DNA from: Pseudoneurospora amorphoporcata
Taxonomy: Eukaryota; Ascomycota; Sordariomycetes; Sordariales; Sordariaceae
NCBI GenBank assembly: GCA_033297205.1
Contig: MU859193.1
Location: 1 to 64,000 of the forward strand
Reading direction: 5' to 3'
DNA length: 64,000 bases
Numbering within the stretch: the stretch's first letter is position 1; the number at the start of each line of letters is the position of its first letter. Positions 22,407-34,452 of this stretch are shown one piece after another. The notes under the pieces are model-generated. The model searched no databases, was not told the origin of the DNA, and worked only from the letters and a program-made list of their open reading frames with translations. The position numbers were made by a program, and so were the translations under genes.

Positions 22407-24007
22407 GAAACGGCGCCTCAGGCCGTGCGCTAAATGTCTCGGGTCTCCCACAGCGGTAAGTCCTAGATTCCTCTTCTCCAGTTCATGCCCCCCCAGACTC
22501 TCGCATTTTCGAGCACAAGTTGACAAGAAAAGACCACAGTGTTTTAGTCGGATCAAAGAAACGACGGGACGAGGGCGAGGTCGAGTTGGATTTTATGAGA
22601 AAACGCATTTTTTGTCTTTGATATTTTTCAGTTGTGATTGGATACATGATGGACTTATTAGCTTTCGCGATACAAGTAGGATTTTTTCTGGTTTTTTTTT
22701 TTTCTTTTTTTTCTTTTTTTGTTTAACACCTACTTTTTTCTGCGTGAAGAGCAAATTATCCCACGTGGGTCATGTCGATGGGAAGATCGAGGAGACAGCT
22801 CTAAGCAAATTGCTCCGGCTTACAGGAGAGAGCTAATGCAAGAAGGGACCTATGCTGCATGATGAAATTGTACGCACATTCCTGTTTCCCAACCAGGTAA
22901 CCTGGTTGAATGATTTTCCGCAAAACACTGCTTGAAATACCGATGCAGAGATGCGATTTGAAAAAAACATACATGCCCGAGTGAAATGGAAACTTTGATG
23001 GTGTAAGTTACCCGTCATAAGGGTGGTCCTCGGCGGATTAGCGGAATTCCGAGTGTATTGTTACCGTATTTTTCATGCCCATCCCGGTTGCTTCAAGCAC
23101 GCACGAGGTGCATCGCAGCTCGGAAACAGCAGTTCGTGCGGCTTTTCGGGCAGTTGCTAGAGGTATGATCGCCTCGAGAACTGCCGTGCATGAACCAAAC
23201 ACCAGCATGTTGGGTGTTGCCGAGAGGGCCTTGAAGGATGTCCCATGGCGCGTCTCAGATTGGACTTTCCCGGGTTGAGAACGTGTTCGCCACTCCACAC
23301 GAATTCCATGTTGATAGCCTTTACAGATTCAAAGAGCATTGTCAGGCAAATTGTGGGAAGTTCGTCGATTGGTATATAGTAGGTACAAATGGTTCCGCAT
23401 TTGGTAGATGTGGTTCGCTGATGTCGAGGAGTGTCCTATTATCACCTTTTATGGTCTGCAGAGCTTATGGCCGTGATCGTGCGGGAAAAGCAAGATTTGT
23501 AGGGGCCACTAACATGCAGCACTCAGAAGGCCCGCTGAAGTCCCGCTAAAAGCCAGCCATGGTGTTAATGCACTCAAGTTGCATTGTCACGGCAGGTAGG
23601 CAGGTATGCAAGGTATGAATGTAGGCGATAGCCGAACAAGGCACCAAACGGCACCAGAAAGAACCACAGCGAGCCTGGTAATCGAATCACACGCAGAACG
23701 AACTCGAGCGACCTACTTCAGTGCGAGCCGCTAGAATTAATGGGGCTGTTCAGCAACCGGTACCTCCATGCTCCATCAGGCGTACTGGGTCTGAACGTCG
23801 ACGCCGGGACTGTTGATTTCTTCCAAGTTCAAAGACAGTTATGAGATGGATCACGAAATGATGGAATGATGATGATGTATTGAGGGATCCAGCTAACTGA
23901 AGCTGGAGAGGATCACCAGCTATATAGAGCTGGTGATACAAAGAGGAGGAAGGTCTGCAAAGGAGGGGATTCTGGGAAGTGCCAGAACCGCTGTCAAACG
24001 GACTAGC
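22407..24007. other. Intergenic region
   Basis: Contains a T-rich stretch (about 22691-22727) probably in the 3' flank of the preceding gene. Several ORFs on both strands around 23038-23550 have no motifs. I see no supportable gene. The 5' exon of the zinc-finger locus that follows may lie in its last few hundred bases, where CAGCTATATAGAGCTG (about 23918-23933) forms a short palindrome. Confidence 0.4.
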
Positions 24008-24873
24008 GGTCTGTGCAGCAAACGCCCAGAATCTTCTCACAACAGTTCCTTCAGCCAGATACGAGCTCCTTATTGGCAACGGAACCATCCGCGACTCAAG
24101 CACTTTTGGGCGGATTCCCACCGCATGAGATCGTTGACGACGCCGTTACCAATGCAAGCTTGGCCCCCCTTCAAGCAACACTTGATCAATCCAACGATCC
24201 ATCTATTCACCAAACCCAATTCAACTTGGCTTGCTCAATGCCTTTCGGCTTGCTGTCAGCTCCGTCCTGCGCTTGGAATTCACAAAACACCGACTTCGAT
24301 TTCACTCCCGACCCTGGCTTTGGCACCTCATACGCGACTTTAGCGGAATCTCCTGATACAGCTCCATCATCAGGCACGTGGTTCTCAGCCATGAGCTTTA
24401 CCCCAACTTCGGCAACCTCACCAACAAGTCCAGTAGATCCCAGACCCGGTTCCATACAAGTGCAAGTATCCAGGCTGCAAGTCCAAATACACCTGGGCTA
24501 CCCGGGCAACTAAAGTACGTGTTCTTTTCTCACTTGCACCACCAGAGAGGCAAAGTCGATCTCGTAGACATGCAACCTTCCTGTCCCCACAAGCTACATC
24601 ATGGTCACTGACATTACTTGCCACTGCAGACGACATCAGCGGTACCACAAGAAGCCGCATAAATGCACCACCTCAAATTGCGAACGCGCTTTCACGAACA
24701 AACGTGATCTTGACCGGCACATGGAGACACATTCCGAAGATGTGACCAAGTCCCCTTGTCCATTTCTGGGGTGTGGGAAAACGTACAATCGAAAGGATAA
24801 CATGCTGAAGCACTTGAAGAAACACGGAGAGGATGCGTTCAAGAGGGGCCGCCGAAGGAGATCGAGAAGCTAG
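24008..24873 (+). pseudogene. C2H2 zinc-finger protein, frameshifted copy
   Basis: Three segments form one protein. An Ala/Ser/Thr/Pro-rich region is open at 24008-24433. A first finger, YKCKYPGC...RHQRYH, lies partly in the next frame (24455-24514) and continues after an intron (24515-24629, GTACGT...TGCAG). Two further fingers follow: HKCTTSNCERAFTNKRDLDRHMETH and CPFLGCGKTYNRKDNMLKHLKKH, then an Arg/Lys-rich end that may be a nuclear-localisation signal. Two one-base errors break it: one between about 24431 and 24455, and one at the AAA before the donor, where one A fewer would give the expected K-R-H-Q-R-Y-H junction. The paralogue near 28.9 kb has the same finger and intron layout without the errors. 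It would act as a DNA-binding nuclear protein if repaired or if the errors are from assembly. Confidence 0.65.
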
Positions 24874-25994
24874 GGTGTTCTGCATTCCGCGCACCTGGTG
24901 GAAGGGTGTCAGTGACCGGTAGCAACAGGGCAATGCGTCGTAGACAAGTTGGACACGTCGAATAGAACATACCCATTGCTATATTCTTTTCCGCTTTCCA
25001 ATTGGGAAGGACTTCGCGCGCCACCCTACAAACATTGTCTTCAAGCTTCTGAACGCAGAAGAACCCGTCAATTGTCCAATGACATCCCTCCTTCCATTGC
25101 AACCCAAATATTTGTCCTCCAATCTACACATATCGGTGGTTTCGAGGGCGGGATCTCGTACACACATTCCTTGTTTCATCGAGTGTCCTTTTTTCATTCT
25201 TATCGATGAGCAGAAGCTCCAAATGTTGCTGCTACAAACAATATGGCCACCGGTCCTCTAAGTAGCATATTGTCTCAAAAAATTGAGGCTCGATGAAACA
25301 CCCCTCATCTTGATCTTTGCGGCTGATAATAAAAGCCGCTATGGCGCGGAGGAGGGATCACCGATCTGGGTAAGTACAACAGGTGATGCGCGAAAAGTCG
25401 AAATTGAGTGCGCCAAGCTAAGACCTCCCGGGGGCTCGGTGCGGGAAGTCCTGGTACTGAATACTTGCCCTTCGAATTGGACTTCAAGATAGGTCCCCTT
25501 CCACTTTCTTTCATTCATGGACGCTCCGGGATCATCCAACACCCTGGTTGTGCGGGGGGAGGGAGGGGGGGAAGGTGCAAGAATCGTTTGCCAATTCAGA
25601 GAAGCAGAAGAGCAAGCTTTGGGTGAGCGCCAAAGCAGTGTGATCTGGGAAGAATAGAATATTTGAACGAAACGTTGGTGTATATTCGAGAGTGGTCAAT
25701 CCGCTTCTTGGGCGTCAAGCCCACGAAGAATTGCACTCACCAGTCACACTCCACGGCCATACATAGTTGAGAGTGTTTGGTACGTGTATTAGACTGTCCA
25801 TCTAGTCTCGTTAGACGTCAAGTGGCTTCAGAAGCGGATGCGGAAGCCAGTAACAGGATTGGGTGCAAGTCTCAGCCAAAACTGTTACCGGCTTCGAAGG
25901 ATCCCATCATTCCGAAGCCACATACGCTGCCGATAGCTTTCCTTTCGACTGATTCTACTATAAGTGAATGGTTGACCATACATACATCGACGGT
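24874..25994. other. Intergenic region
   Basis: Downstream flank of the first zinc-finger locus and of the minus-strand BTB gene. Short ORFs on both strands show no motifs. A G-rich tract at about 25554-25572 is the only compositional oddity. Confidence 0.4.
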
Positions 25995-27212
25995 TTACCT
26001 CAATACAGGTATAATCGTTCCAGCTCGGGATTTGTCCACTCGACCTTTTTTTCTCTCATGCTTGTATTTCTCTTCCATGGCAGGGTCTTCTTGGAGGCAT
26101 CGCAGGCATATACTGGTCTCGCTCTGCATCCAGTCTGGAAAACTTCGACGGAGGTGGGCATCCTTTGGCACGTAGTGGTTGCTGCTTTCACAGCTGCCAC
26201 TCTCGTAAACAGCTTGCGCTGTGACCACTCTAATCGCGTCACCCAAACCTTCCATGATCGAGTTGTCACTATTGCCAGAGATGTCGAATTTTGGTTTTGC
26301 CGAACTTATTTTCCATCGAAGAGACTGCGCGCACTCACAAGTTGCAGAGCGTTCTGCTTCTTGCAGTATCTGGAAAATCCTTGCGCGAATTTGAAACGTT
26401 TGCTCTGAGAGCAGCACTGCATGTGATAAAAGCTGTTAGTTAAGGGTGAACGGGTTCATGAGGTTCTAACAGTTCGGTAACTTTTGCATACCGTATTATC
26501 TCGTGAAACTCGTATATGTATGTCATGTGGGGGTTAAAGGCCATTTATGTGCACAAAAAGCACATAGAAAACGACCAACATGGTATTTTAGGCGTTTAAC
26601 CCTACAGTTCCGATATACGAGTTTGGCGAGGTTATACGGTAGTGGACAGTGCTTACAAAAGAACCCAGCAGGAAACAACTCCTTGAATCGGTCATCGTTG
26701 AGCAAGGGACGGTAGCTGCCCTTGTGGGTGATCATGGCAAGCCAAGTGAGCTTGGAAAAGGCCTCGTGATTCTTCAACACCGAGGCCGCCGCGGCCATGT
26801 ACAGCAGGTCCTCCACGCTTTTGGCCGGTAACTGATGACGAAGCCACCTGTCGGTTACCAATTGCATGGCTGTAGATAAGTCGTATTTGTCGATTGTACG
26901 GACAGCCTGTAAGATTTGCTTTCCACTTGTATCAACGAAGGGGATCATTTCGGGACGGTGGTGGATGGCGTAACAAATCGCTTTCATTGCCTCGGCGTCA
27001 TCTTCGGGAAGTTCGATGTCCTTCGGAGATTCGGGCGAGAGCGTGCGGGTGCTTTCGATCCAAGGGGGCGAGAACATGGCATCAAAGACCTTGGAGGCCG
27101 ATCGAAGGATTGTGGATGAAACCCTGAGTCGTAGTTGCTTCTCCTCAGGAGGGCCGACGACGAGAATGATGTCACCCGTTGGTGAGACTTGGCTGGTGGT
27201 AGAGTCGCCCAT
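25995..27212 (-). CDS. Small BTB/POZ-domain protein with C-terminal C-x2-C box (intact)
   Basis: Two exons, 27212-26657 and 26416-25995, give 325 residues. The start is the first ATG (MGDSTTSQVSPTGD); the frame upstream has only a TTG. The BTB fold runs from about residue 12 to 120: GDIILVVGPPEEKQLRLRVS, then ASKVFDAMFSPPWIES, then IELPEDDAEAMKAICYAIHH. A helical back region follows (VRTIDKYDLSTAMQ, LLYMAAAASVLKNHEAFSKL). The intron has GTAAGC...GCAG ends with a perfect TTAACTAAC branch site and joins F-F to L-L-L-S-E-Q-T. The second exon ends with the ETSICLRCLQ motif. BTB domains mediate dimerisation and cullin-3 or transcription-factor contacts; the role of this fungal family is not known to me. 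It is the best-preserved member of the local family. Confidence 0.85.
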
Positions 27213-28093
27213 GTTGCCAGCTGCCTCGCGGGCTCTTGAGCAAGGAGAAAGCGTGGGCGGGAAGTGATAGAAGGAGGGCAGTTCTGGACGGTCGATGGAG
27301 TAGGTTGTGAAGAAGGAGTCGGAGAGGAGAAGATGGAAGTTGGGCAATTGCCTCCTTCAGTGGAACTTGCCGTAAGGATGCGGCCAGAGATACAAACGCA
27401 CCTTCCTTGGTGATGAGGTCGAGCTGCCAACATCACCGCATATTAGCCTGCATCCCGCAAGCCACACACCTCGTTTGACTTGAGGCATGCCTATAGCTTG
27501 CATGTGAATGGCTGACACTTTTGGTTTCATGTTCTGTTGATTCAATCATATTCCCCATCCTATTCACCGCAATTGGCTGCGTCTTAACATTCACCATTCC
27601 CTTCCGTCCATCCATAGATCTAAGAATCCCACGTTAGAACCACCGCGTCCAATGATAGCAAACAGATGTTGAGGCAGGCTCCGGATGCGACCCGGAATGC
27701 TGCATCATGCATGCGTCATGCCGCCCAACGAGTATGCCTCCACGCCAAGAGGCGGGGATGCCTAACAAGGTTCCCTCCCAGGACCGTTGTCTGGCCCTCT
27801 GACAGTTCTCGAACGAGATATATGAGGGGTTGTAGGCCTCGTAGGATTGATGCTTCTTTCTGCGACAGGATACACTCGAGGGCGGCCTCCCGTCCTTTCA
27901 CCGATCACTTCGGGAGCACCAATCCCTCCTTCTTCGGTAGACACCCATCCCCAAATCTACCTAACCTTTGCGAGACCACCCAGACTGACCAATATCTCAA
28001 CCGCACAGGATCACAACCCCAATCAATACAAAGCGCACCGGTGGGGGCGCTATAACCCCCCACCAGGCACCAGAGTATTTGGCAATGTTACAG

Positions 28094-29227
28094 TGATCAA
28101 GCTAGCGATTATTTGCCAAATCAACAGTCGGGAAAAAGATGTAGCGACGAGCTCTTGTTCACAGGGCCCTTGGGCTATAGCTGCACCTTTTCCTCGAGTG
28201 TTGATTTGGCAAATAATCCTACTTTTGGTCAGCTGGGGGGAGGTGGCGGAGAAGGAGATGGGACAGCATGGTGGGATCTGGGACAGTGGAGCTCCCAGGT
28301 CAACGAGATCAACAACAACTACAACAACAACTACAACAACAACACATACTATAACAACAGCTACGGCAACAATTTCGAGAGTCTCGCCTTCGAAGGGGTG
28401 CCACAATGCCTACCTTACCAGACAAGCCAGGCCTGCAAAGACCTTGATTGGCAGCATCCCGACTCTGATCTAGCCCTTCAGCAGATAACCACACTTATTG
28501 GGAGCGATGCCGACGTGTCCAGATGGGTTTCGACTCATGCCCCAAGGCCGATGATTCAAGGTCTTCCACTGATGCAACTGGACTTGGCTTTGTCACCGGT
28601 TGTGGACATGCCGATGCAGCCATGGGACCTTCAGTACATCCACGGCTCAAGTCCCCCCATGAATCAGGAGCAACTTGTTGAAACACCCCAGCTTGGCCAA
28701 AACGCCTGTGCCTTTATGAGCTCCTTGGGATGGCAAACCACCGGCAACCCGAGTATGGCACACACTCTGGATATCGCATGGCAAAGAGGCACCGAAAGCA
28801 GCTCGTCGACAAGCCCAACCAGCTCGGGCGTTGATCAATTCATATGCGGTTATCCCAACTGCAAGGAAACAAGACCCAGTCAAAAGGCGCTCAAGTATGT
28901 CTCTTTCATGCACCTTTATCGGCCATTGAGGCACAGGTTCTAACATAGTTGTGCCATGACAGGACACACCAGAAGTGCCACAAGAAGCCCTACAGGTGCG
29001 CGGAAGATGGATGCCAGAAACATTTCTGTGTTCCGGCACACCTAGAGCGTCACCAGAAAACACACCGTCGTCGAGACTCGGAAGAGATTAAATATTGTTG
29101 TCCAGATTGTCCGAAGGCCTACCCTCGTCATGACAACTTGAGACGACATATCCGGCAAAAACACCCTGCATTGATGAAGAAGATAAATGCGAAAGGCTCG
29201 ATGCGAGAACATCAACATGTTAGGTAA
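28094..29227 (+). CDS. C2H2 zinc-finger protein with poly-Asn region
   Basis: Two exons are visible: an open frame up to 28894 and 28963-29227, joined by a GTATGT...GACAG intron (CTC AA|G ACA). The N-terminal part has a Gly-rich patch, an Asn/Tyr repeat (about 28308-28370) and Gln/Pro/Leu-rich segments like an activation region. At the end are three fingers: FICGYPNC...KTHQKCH across the intron, YRCAEDGCQKHFCVPAHLERH, and CCPDCPKAYPRHDNLRRHIRQKH. No ATG begins the frame, which is open back to a stop at 28053, so a first exon must lie upstream; 28094 is a working boundary after TTACAG. It is a likely transcription factor. It is paralogous to the frameshifted copy about 4 kb upstream on the same strand. 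Confidence 0.75.
28308..28370 (+). repeat. AAC trinucleotide-rich tract (poly-Asn coding)
   Basis: Imperfect runs of AAC with interspersed TAC encode Asn/Tyr repeats inside the zinc-finger gene. The reading frame is kept through the tract. Confidence 0.85.
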
Positions 29228-30163
29228 TATGCCTAGGGGGTTTGCTTGAAGTTGCTGGACGCGCGTTGAATTGGGGCACATCCGGTACCGGGACTGGATC
29301 TGTCCACCTCCACACCCGCGCAGGAGAGGATTAGTCTCAGTGGTCGTGTGAGCATGTTCCGACACCCACTTTAGTTGTGGTCTGGATATTCGCTGCGGCA
29401 ACCACTGAGACTCTTTCTCTCCGGCGAGGGGGTGGCTCTTCAACGAGCTTCAGGTTATATGGACTTTTCAGTGAACCGGCGATAGGCATGCCGTGCTGGG
29501 GTGACCGTTGCGCTTTGCGACCCGCCAGGGGCTTTTATCCCTTACCGGCTCTGTAGACTGTGTTCAGGTTACCCCCGGCTTTGTCCCCTTTTGATCTGGT
29601 TGACGAGTGATTCGACATGTTTGGGCCCTGGGCATGTGTTTGGATTGCGATGATACAGGTCGGAGGATCCGACAAAGGAGGACAGCACTGGACGCAGACT
29701 ACAGAGTCAATATTTCACCTAAAGGGATAAAAGCCCAAGCTCGACAAGCGCAACGGTTTTGTCATTTTTGTTGATGGTGAAGGATGGAGGTGGCGGCTGG
29801 AGGTAGAGGAAGTTGGGTTTAAGGGGTTTAGGTCGTCAAGGCTTGGTCCTGCCATCTTCTCAAAGCTTGGGGGGACAAGCCTTGACACACTGGGTCTTCC
29901 AAGTGGATATTTTTCCTGTGGTAGAGAGCAATGCAATGTAAGAAGAGCTTTTATCAATCACGGTCTCGCCGCGGTATCCTCTAGTAGCCCGTCCTCTATC
30001 AGCTGCGCGTCTTTGGAGTCCCACCTGATCCATCATCATGATGAGAAAAGCCGTGTAGGACCTGCGGAAGCTACCGAATAAACTCGGGGAATCAGTTGTA
30101 GATCATCCCCTCTTTTGAGCGCTGGACAGGGCAGAAGTCATGCTATCTTACGAGCGGTGACAT
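29228..30163. other. Intergenic region
   Basis: Downstream flank of the plus-strand zinc-finger gene meeting the downstream flank of a minus-strand BTB relic. No supportable gene on either strand. Confidence 0.4.
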
Positions 30164-30600
30164 TCAGTCCAGATGAGTGCACACCATTCCGGTTGTATTC
30201 TCCAGCTCCACACAATACATGCAGATCCTGGCCTCCTTCTGTATCCTTTCCAACTCCTTCTGGACAGCTTGAGGATCTAGTTCTCCGTTCCCGCACACAC
30301 ATCCAGGGCACATCCTCTGGTGCCTCTTTACTGCCTCTGTACCTGAAAGTAACAAAAGATCAATGGGCGGGTATGTACTCGTCCTCCCCAGTGGGCCTGA
30401 CATTGCCGAGTCTGCCGAACCGACGACATAGCTGATGGTAATCAAGCACGAAATACCTAGGGTGCGCGCACTCATAAGTGAGGTTCAAATTGCCATCAAC
30501 ATCGAACTTATTTTTCCGTGCAAGTATGTTGATGAGTTCGAGAAGCTGGGAGTGGAGGCGAGCTGTCCGTACTTATACCTTGGCCGGCGAGTAAGCGAAT
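30164..30600 (-). pseudogene. BTB-family C-terminal fragment
   Basis: Minus-strand sequence reads in pieces as the C-terminal half of the local BTB family. One piece (about 30600-30375) begins LHSQLLELINILARKNKF and includes YHQLCRRFGRLGNV. After a probable intron ending TTTCAG, a second piece contains LDPQAVQKELERIQKEAR followed by ICMYCVELE. The last block aligns by eye with LGPAAVKEELKKFKREAK, ICFDCVLM of the neighbour at 30.9-31.3 kb. No BTB core was found upstream, and stops break the frame before 30600. A 5'-truncated duplicate is the likely explanation. Confidence 0.6.
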
Positions 30601-30944
30601 ACTGTTCAAAAGATCCAATGATGACTTGATGAACGATGACTTCGACAAACCCCTCTTTTTCTATACCCGTCAGGTCTTGAATTGCCTTTCACTCACATCT
30701 TTACTTGCTGCTGCAGGAACGGCTGATGAACGTGCCCACTTTGTTCACTTCGAGCGGGTTTGTATTTCATGTTTGGAAACAAGAAATGTTTCGGGGCAGA
30801 CATCTGGAGCCAACGTTTTCGAGGAAAAGCAAATCCGGCACCAACAAACAAGTTCTTTCTCCTTGTCTCAAAGCAAAGCAACAACTCCCCGAATCTTCAT
30901 GGTTTAGCGTTGCCATTTGCCATCATCCCTTCACCTAATCACAG

Positions 30945-32060
30945 TCAATGCAAGACACTGTTCTCAACCGAATGAGATCCCTCGTCCATCAGCACGCAGT
31001 CAAAACAGATCTTCGCCTCCCTCTTAAACTTCTTCAGCTCCTCCTTGACAGCCGCCGGTCCCAACTCCCTCACACCCATGTATTCGCACTCCTCCGCCAC
31101 AGTAGCCGCCTCCCGCTCGGCCAGCGGCTCAGCCGCTCTAAGGAGCTCGCTCAGCGGGACGGTCGCAATCCAGCCGTACTCGTCGTAAACGTTGGCCCAC
31201 GAGTTGTTGAGCTCGACCCTTTCACCGCAGCCGCACCCGTCATGGGCCCTCGAGCGAACGAGGTCCACGACCCGCTTGTGCAGACGAGCCGCACGCCCCT
31301 CAATCAGGCCTATAGAAAAACAAATCAAAGTGAGTTAGCTTCATGTTCAGCGAATCCAATGACAGTTGACACAAGCGGAGGGATATGATTGGACACTTAC
31401 ACCAAAACTTCATCGGCAGCACCCTCTGCACGACCCCATCCCTCTCACAGAACCGAAAAAGGCTTCCAGCCCCTCTGTCCTCGTGCTTGACCATCAGGTC
31501 CAAGCCCAGCTCCGCAAACAGTCTTTTCTGACCCAAGGCCCACGCAGCAGCAACCAGCCAGACCATCTCCTGGTCCGTTCCGTCCGGCCCCCTGACCTTT
31601 TCGACAACCGCCGCGAACCAGCGGGGCCAGGGGACGAACATGTTGGTTGCCAATTTGTACTTGGCAATTGCCACCGCGAGGTGGAGGAACTCTCTGGCAC
31701 TGGGGCCAGCAGGCGCAGCAGGGGTGGCAGGCCGGATGAACTGGCCGGGGAAAGCGAGGGCGTGAAAAATTGCTTTCATTGCGAAAGCGTCGTCATCTGG
31801 GAGAGCGATCTCCCGGGGAAGCGGGAGGCAGAGCCAGACCCGGGGTATGAAATGCCTTGCATTTCATTGGTTTAGGGCGCCAGGAGTTCAGCAAAGACCG
31901 ACGAGACTTCGCGCAGGCCGATGATGTCGGCCGGGACTTCCTCCTCGGAGGGACCGACAAGAAAGACGAGGTCACCGCTTGGTGCATCCTCGGATGAAAC
32001 CGAGCCCAGAGACTCGGCGGCAAAGTTGGGAGGCTGGGGAGGGAAGTTGGTGTTATCCAT
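30945..32060 (-). pseudogene. BTB/POZ-domain gene disrupted by a stop and a frameshift
   Basis: The ATG at 32060 opens MDNTNFPPQPPNF and a BTB start (SGDLVFLVGPSEEEVPADI, VSSVFAELLAP). Where intact relatives have P-P-W-I-E-S, this copy has CCC TAA ACC AAT GAA; a TGG to TAA change would explain it. About 15 codons later the frame shifts by one base before REIALPDDDAFAMKAIFHAL. The rest of the domain, a GTAAGT...CTATAG intron (donor after KFW), and the C-terminal exon with GCGCGERVELNN and KKFKREAKICFDCVLM are well preserved. The conserved intron position and C-x2-C box tie it to the intact gene at 26-27 kb. Decay looks recent, or one of the two lesions is an assembly error. Confidence 0.7.
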
Positions 32061-33094
32061 TTTGGATAATGCTGGGAGAGAAGTTTGGGGTGGGGTGATA
32101 TATAGAGGTTGAGGTAGGGGGTTTGGATGAAATATGTGTGTTGATTCTTTTGTCTGTTGTGTTGGAAATTTTGATTGAAATTTGGGAGATGTAGTCAAGT
32201 TGGAATAAAGTTCTGTCGAGATTGAATGATGTGCAGGTAGTTGAAGTCAATGTTCGAAACTCGGATGGAACTGTCTTCGACGATGGGAAAGAAAAATAAT
32301 CTAAGCTCAACTTCGGCTGAAGAAGAAAAGGAAGATCCAAGAGAAGGAAGGAAAGAAAGGAAGAAAAAAGGGGATTTTATATCTATAACCTTCAAAGACT
32401 TCTTGAGCCTAGTGTCAAGATGTACAATAGCCGAGTCTATTGACTTCTTATCGGTGGGCTGGAAAAGGCGACAACGAAAAGGGCTTGATTGTTGTTGTTG
32501 TTTAACGGAAGAGGAGAAACGGAAACCAGGGCAGCCTAAATACCTGGAAGGGAGTGCCGGTGAATGGGCGGCCCAGTGCCATTCACTGGGCAACCTGGGC
32601 ACGGACTTCCAACACTTCTTCGTAGAAACGCAATCATTTATTGGCTTGCTTCTCACTGCGTTATGAATAGAACCCCTGAAGTTAAGCAACAATAGGAAGT
32701 TCAATAGAAAACAGATATTGAGTAGGTAGCTTGCCTTAGATAGGTATAAAGCACGAGCGCACTGCAAGTTTTGGAAGTAAATACCAACAGTACCTTAGCA
32801 AGATCTGCAATTTTGCATATGTCTACACATAGTTCCGTGATCAATACCATACTTTACCTGAATACTAATAGGGTGATGATATGGTCACTTTACCAAGCGT
32901 CCCTTGTGCTCTCGAAGATGTGATCATCAATGTCAGTGGTAACCTCTTCGTCTGAGTCAGGTATTGTGGTCCTTCTGCTCTAATGGAGCTAAAGTAGAGG
33001 TAGGTGAGGAGTTACTGACAAAGGTCTGAAAATATACCTAGAGTGTGAGCTTTCTCATCTGATCTTCTCCAGCCTGGTTTCAAGAATCACCGAT
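32061..33094. other. Intergenic region
   Basis: Promoter side of the disrupted BTB gene followed by AT-richer sequence without a gene. A perfect 8-base inverted repeat (GCCCAGTG, five-base loop, CACTGGGC) lies at 32571-32591. Confidence 0.4.
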
Positions 33095-33623
33095 CTACAG
33101 TAATTCTGGACTTGAGATGGAAGTCACGAGCTGGACTAACTGCACCTCCTCTTCATGACGTACATTCATCAGGAGCGCCCTTTTCAATATAGCAAAGATT
33201 CCAGAGATGCCCTTCACTGCGAGGGAAAGACGGCGGATGGAGAGCACCGGCCCACCGTGTGGCGTGTAGGAATATAAAGTCGATCCAACGGATTGCCCGG
33301 TACCGGGTCGAGTACTTAAGTCGTAGGTATAACCCTTGGCAGCGTTCTCGTAACGCTCTTGGGTACTGCGAGTGCTAGGTCCCGGTAGGGCCCTCTTCCT
33401 GCAGTAGCGGATGTGATGCTCGGGAAGCCCAATCTCGAGCTGTCTGTCGACGGGCTCCTGCTCGTCCAGATGGTCCCCAGATCCCCGAATTCTTGGTGTT
33501 GAGGAAGCCCAAGAAGTGGTGGGCATCGGGGTGACGTTTACGCCTGTGGGTGTGAAGGGAGTCACGGTGGGAGCGGTCAAAGGGGACAGCTACGGGGACG
33601 GCGCCTTTGAGTGTGGTGCGCAT
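33095..33623 (-). pseudogene. Hypothetical gene with a one-base frameshift
   Basis: The ATG at 33623 begins MRTTLKGAVPVAV, but coding-like sequence continues in a neighbouring frame from about 33582 (LTAPTVTPFTPTGVNVTP) to the stop at 33095, including EPVDRQLEIGLPEHHIRYCR and STLYSYTPHGGPVLSIRRLS. The two halves meet at CCCCTTTGACC, where one T fewer would restore a single frame of about 175 residues. No domain or signal peptide is seen. I do not recognise it; it could be a small lineage-specific gene, intact or decayed. Confidence 0.35.
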
Positions 33624-34452
33624 CCATTAAGAATCTGATGCATGGAGGAAAAACGAAGAGGAAGCATGCGCCAAATACAGCTCCTTACGCGCTCAAGTGT
33701 CAATACCGACTACACTTGGTCGGGACTAAGCGTACTGGTAAATAAAGTTACTACTGGGGCCGTTGGTACCCCTTGAGTACCTAGATTCCCAATTCTGTTA
33801 TTGTAGGAACAAGGAAGAGCAGTTCTTTTATAGATCAAATCTCCTGAAATGTTTGCATTTCATGAGCCATCCATTATCCGGGGAGTGATAGACTAGTCAC
33901 CGAAGGCTCATCTCCAAAATGAGTGCCCTACGACGGGCCATCGTGGCGATAGCAAAACGAGGTAAACCAATTGACTCATAAGCAAGCAAATGGCCTGAAT
34001 ACCGCTATAGACCATTTATCTCCGAGATCTTAACTCGACGTGAACGTGATGAGCATACTTGTTGATGACTTTGGGCTCAGAGTCCTTGAATAAGGTAGGC
34101 AGCCGTAGGCCCGCAGCCATGTATGCCGTGTCCAGTGTCGTCTCTGTCGTCTTGCTCGGGTCCAACCAAAGCTTCTTAATAAATCCAAACTGAACTACAA
34201 GGTCCTACTGCGATGCTAGAAGGGTGACCTGAAGAATGTGCTTGGTCAGCATTGAAACCAGCGACCCGGTTGTTCCTATAATGCATCGTACGCATTGCTG
34301 CAAAATGGTCACTGAGAATTCCCAACGCTTGTGCTTATTTTTGTCACAAGAATGACAGTAACACAGCCAATCAGACACAGTGGAATAGGAGGACCGAAGT
34401 ATGTGCAAACTAACCCTCACCAATCTATCATTGAGCGAGCTGGAGAATGAGG
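33624..34452. other. Intergenic region
   Basis: I see no gene or RNA in this stretch. Open frames are short and without motifs on both strands. Confidence 0.4.

Noticed and set aside
22691..22727. T-rich tract as a transcription terminator or mobile-element tail
   Set aside because: It is interrupted, has no neighbouring element, and fits ordinary 3' flank composition.
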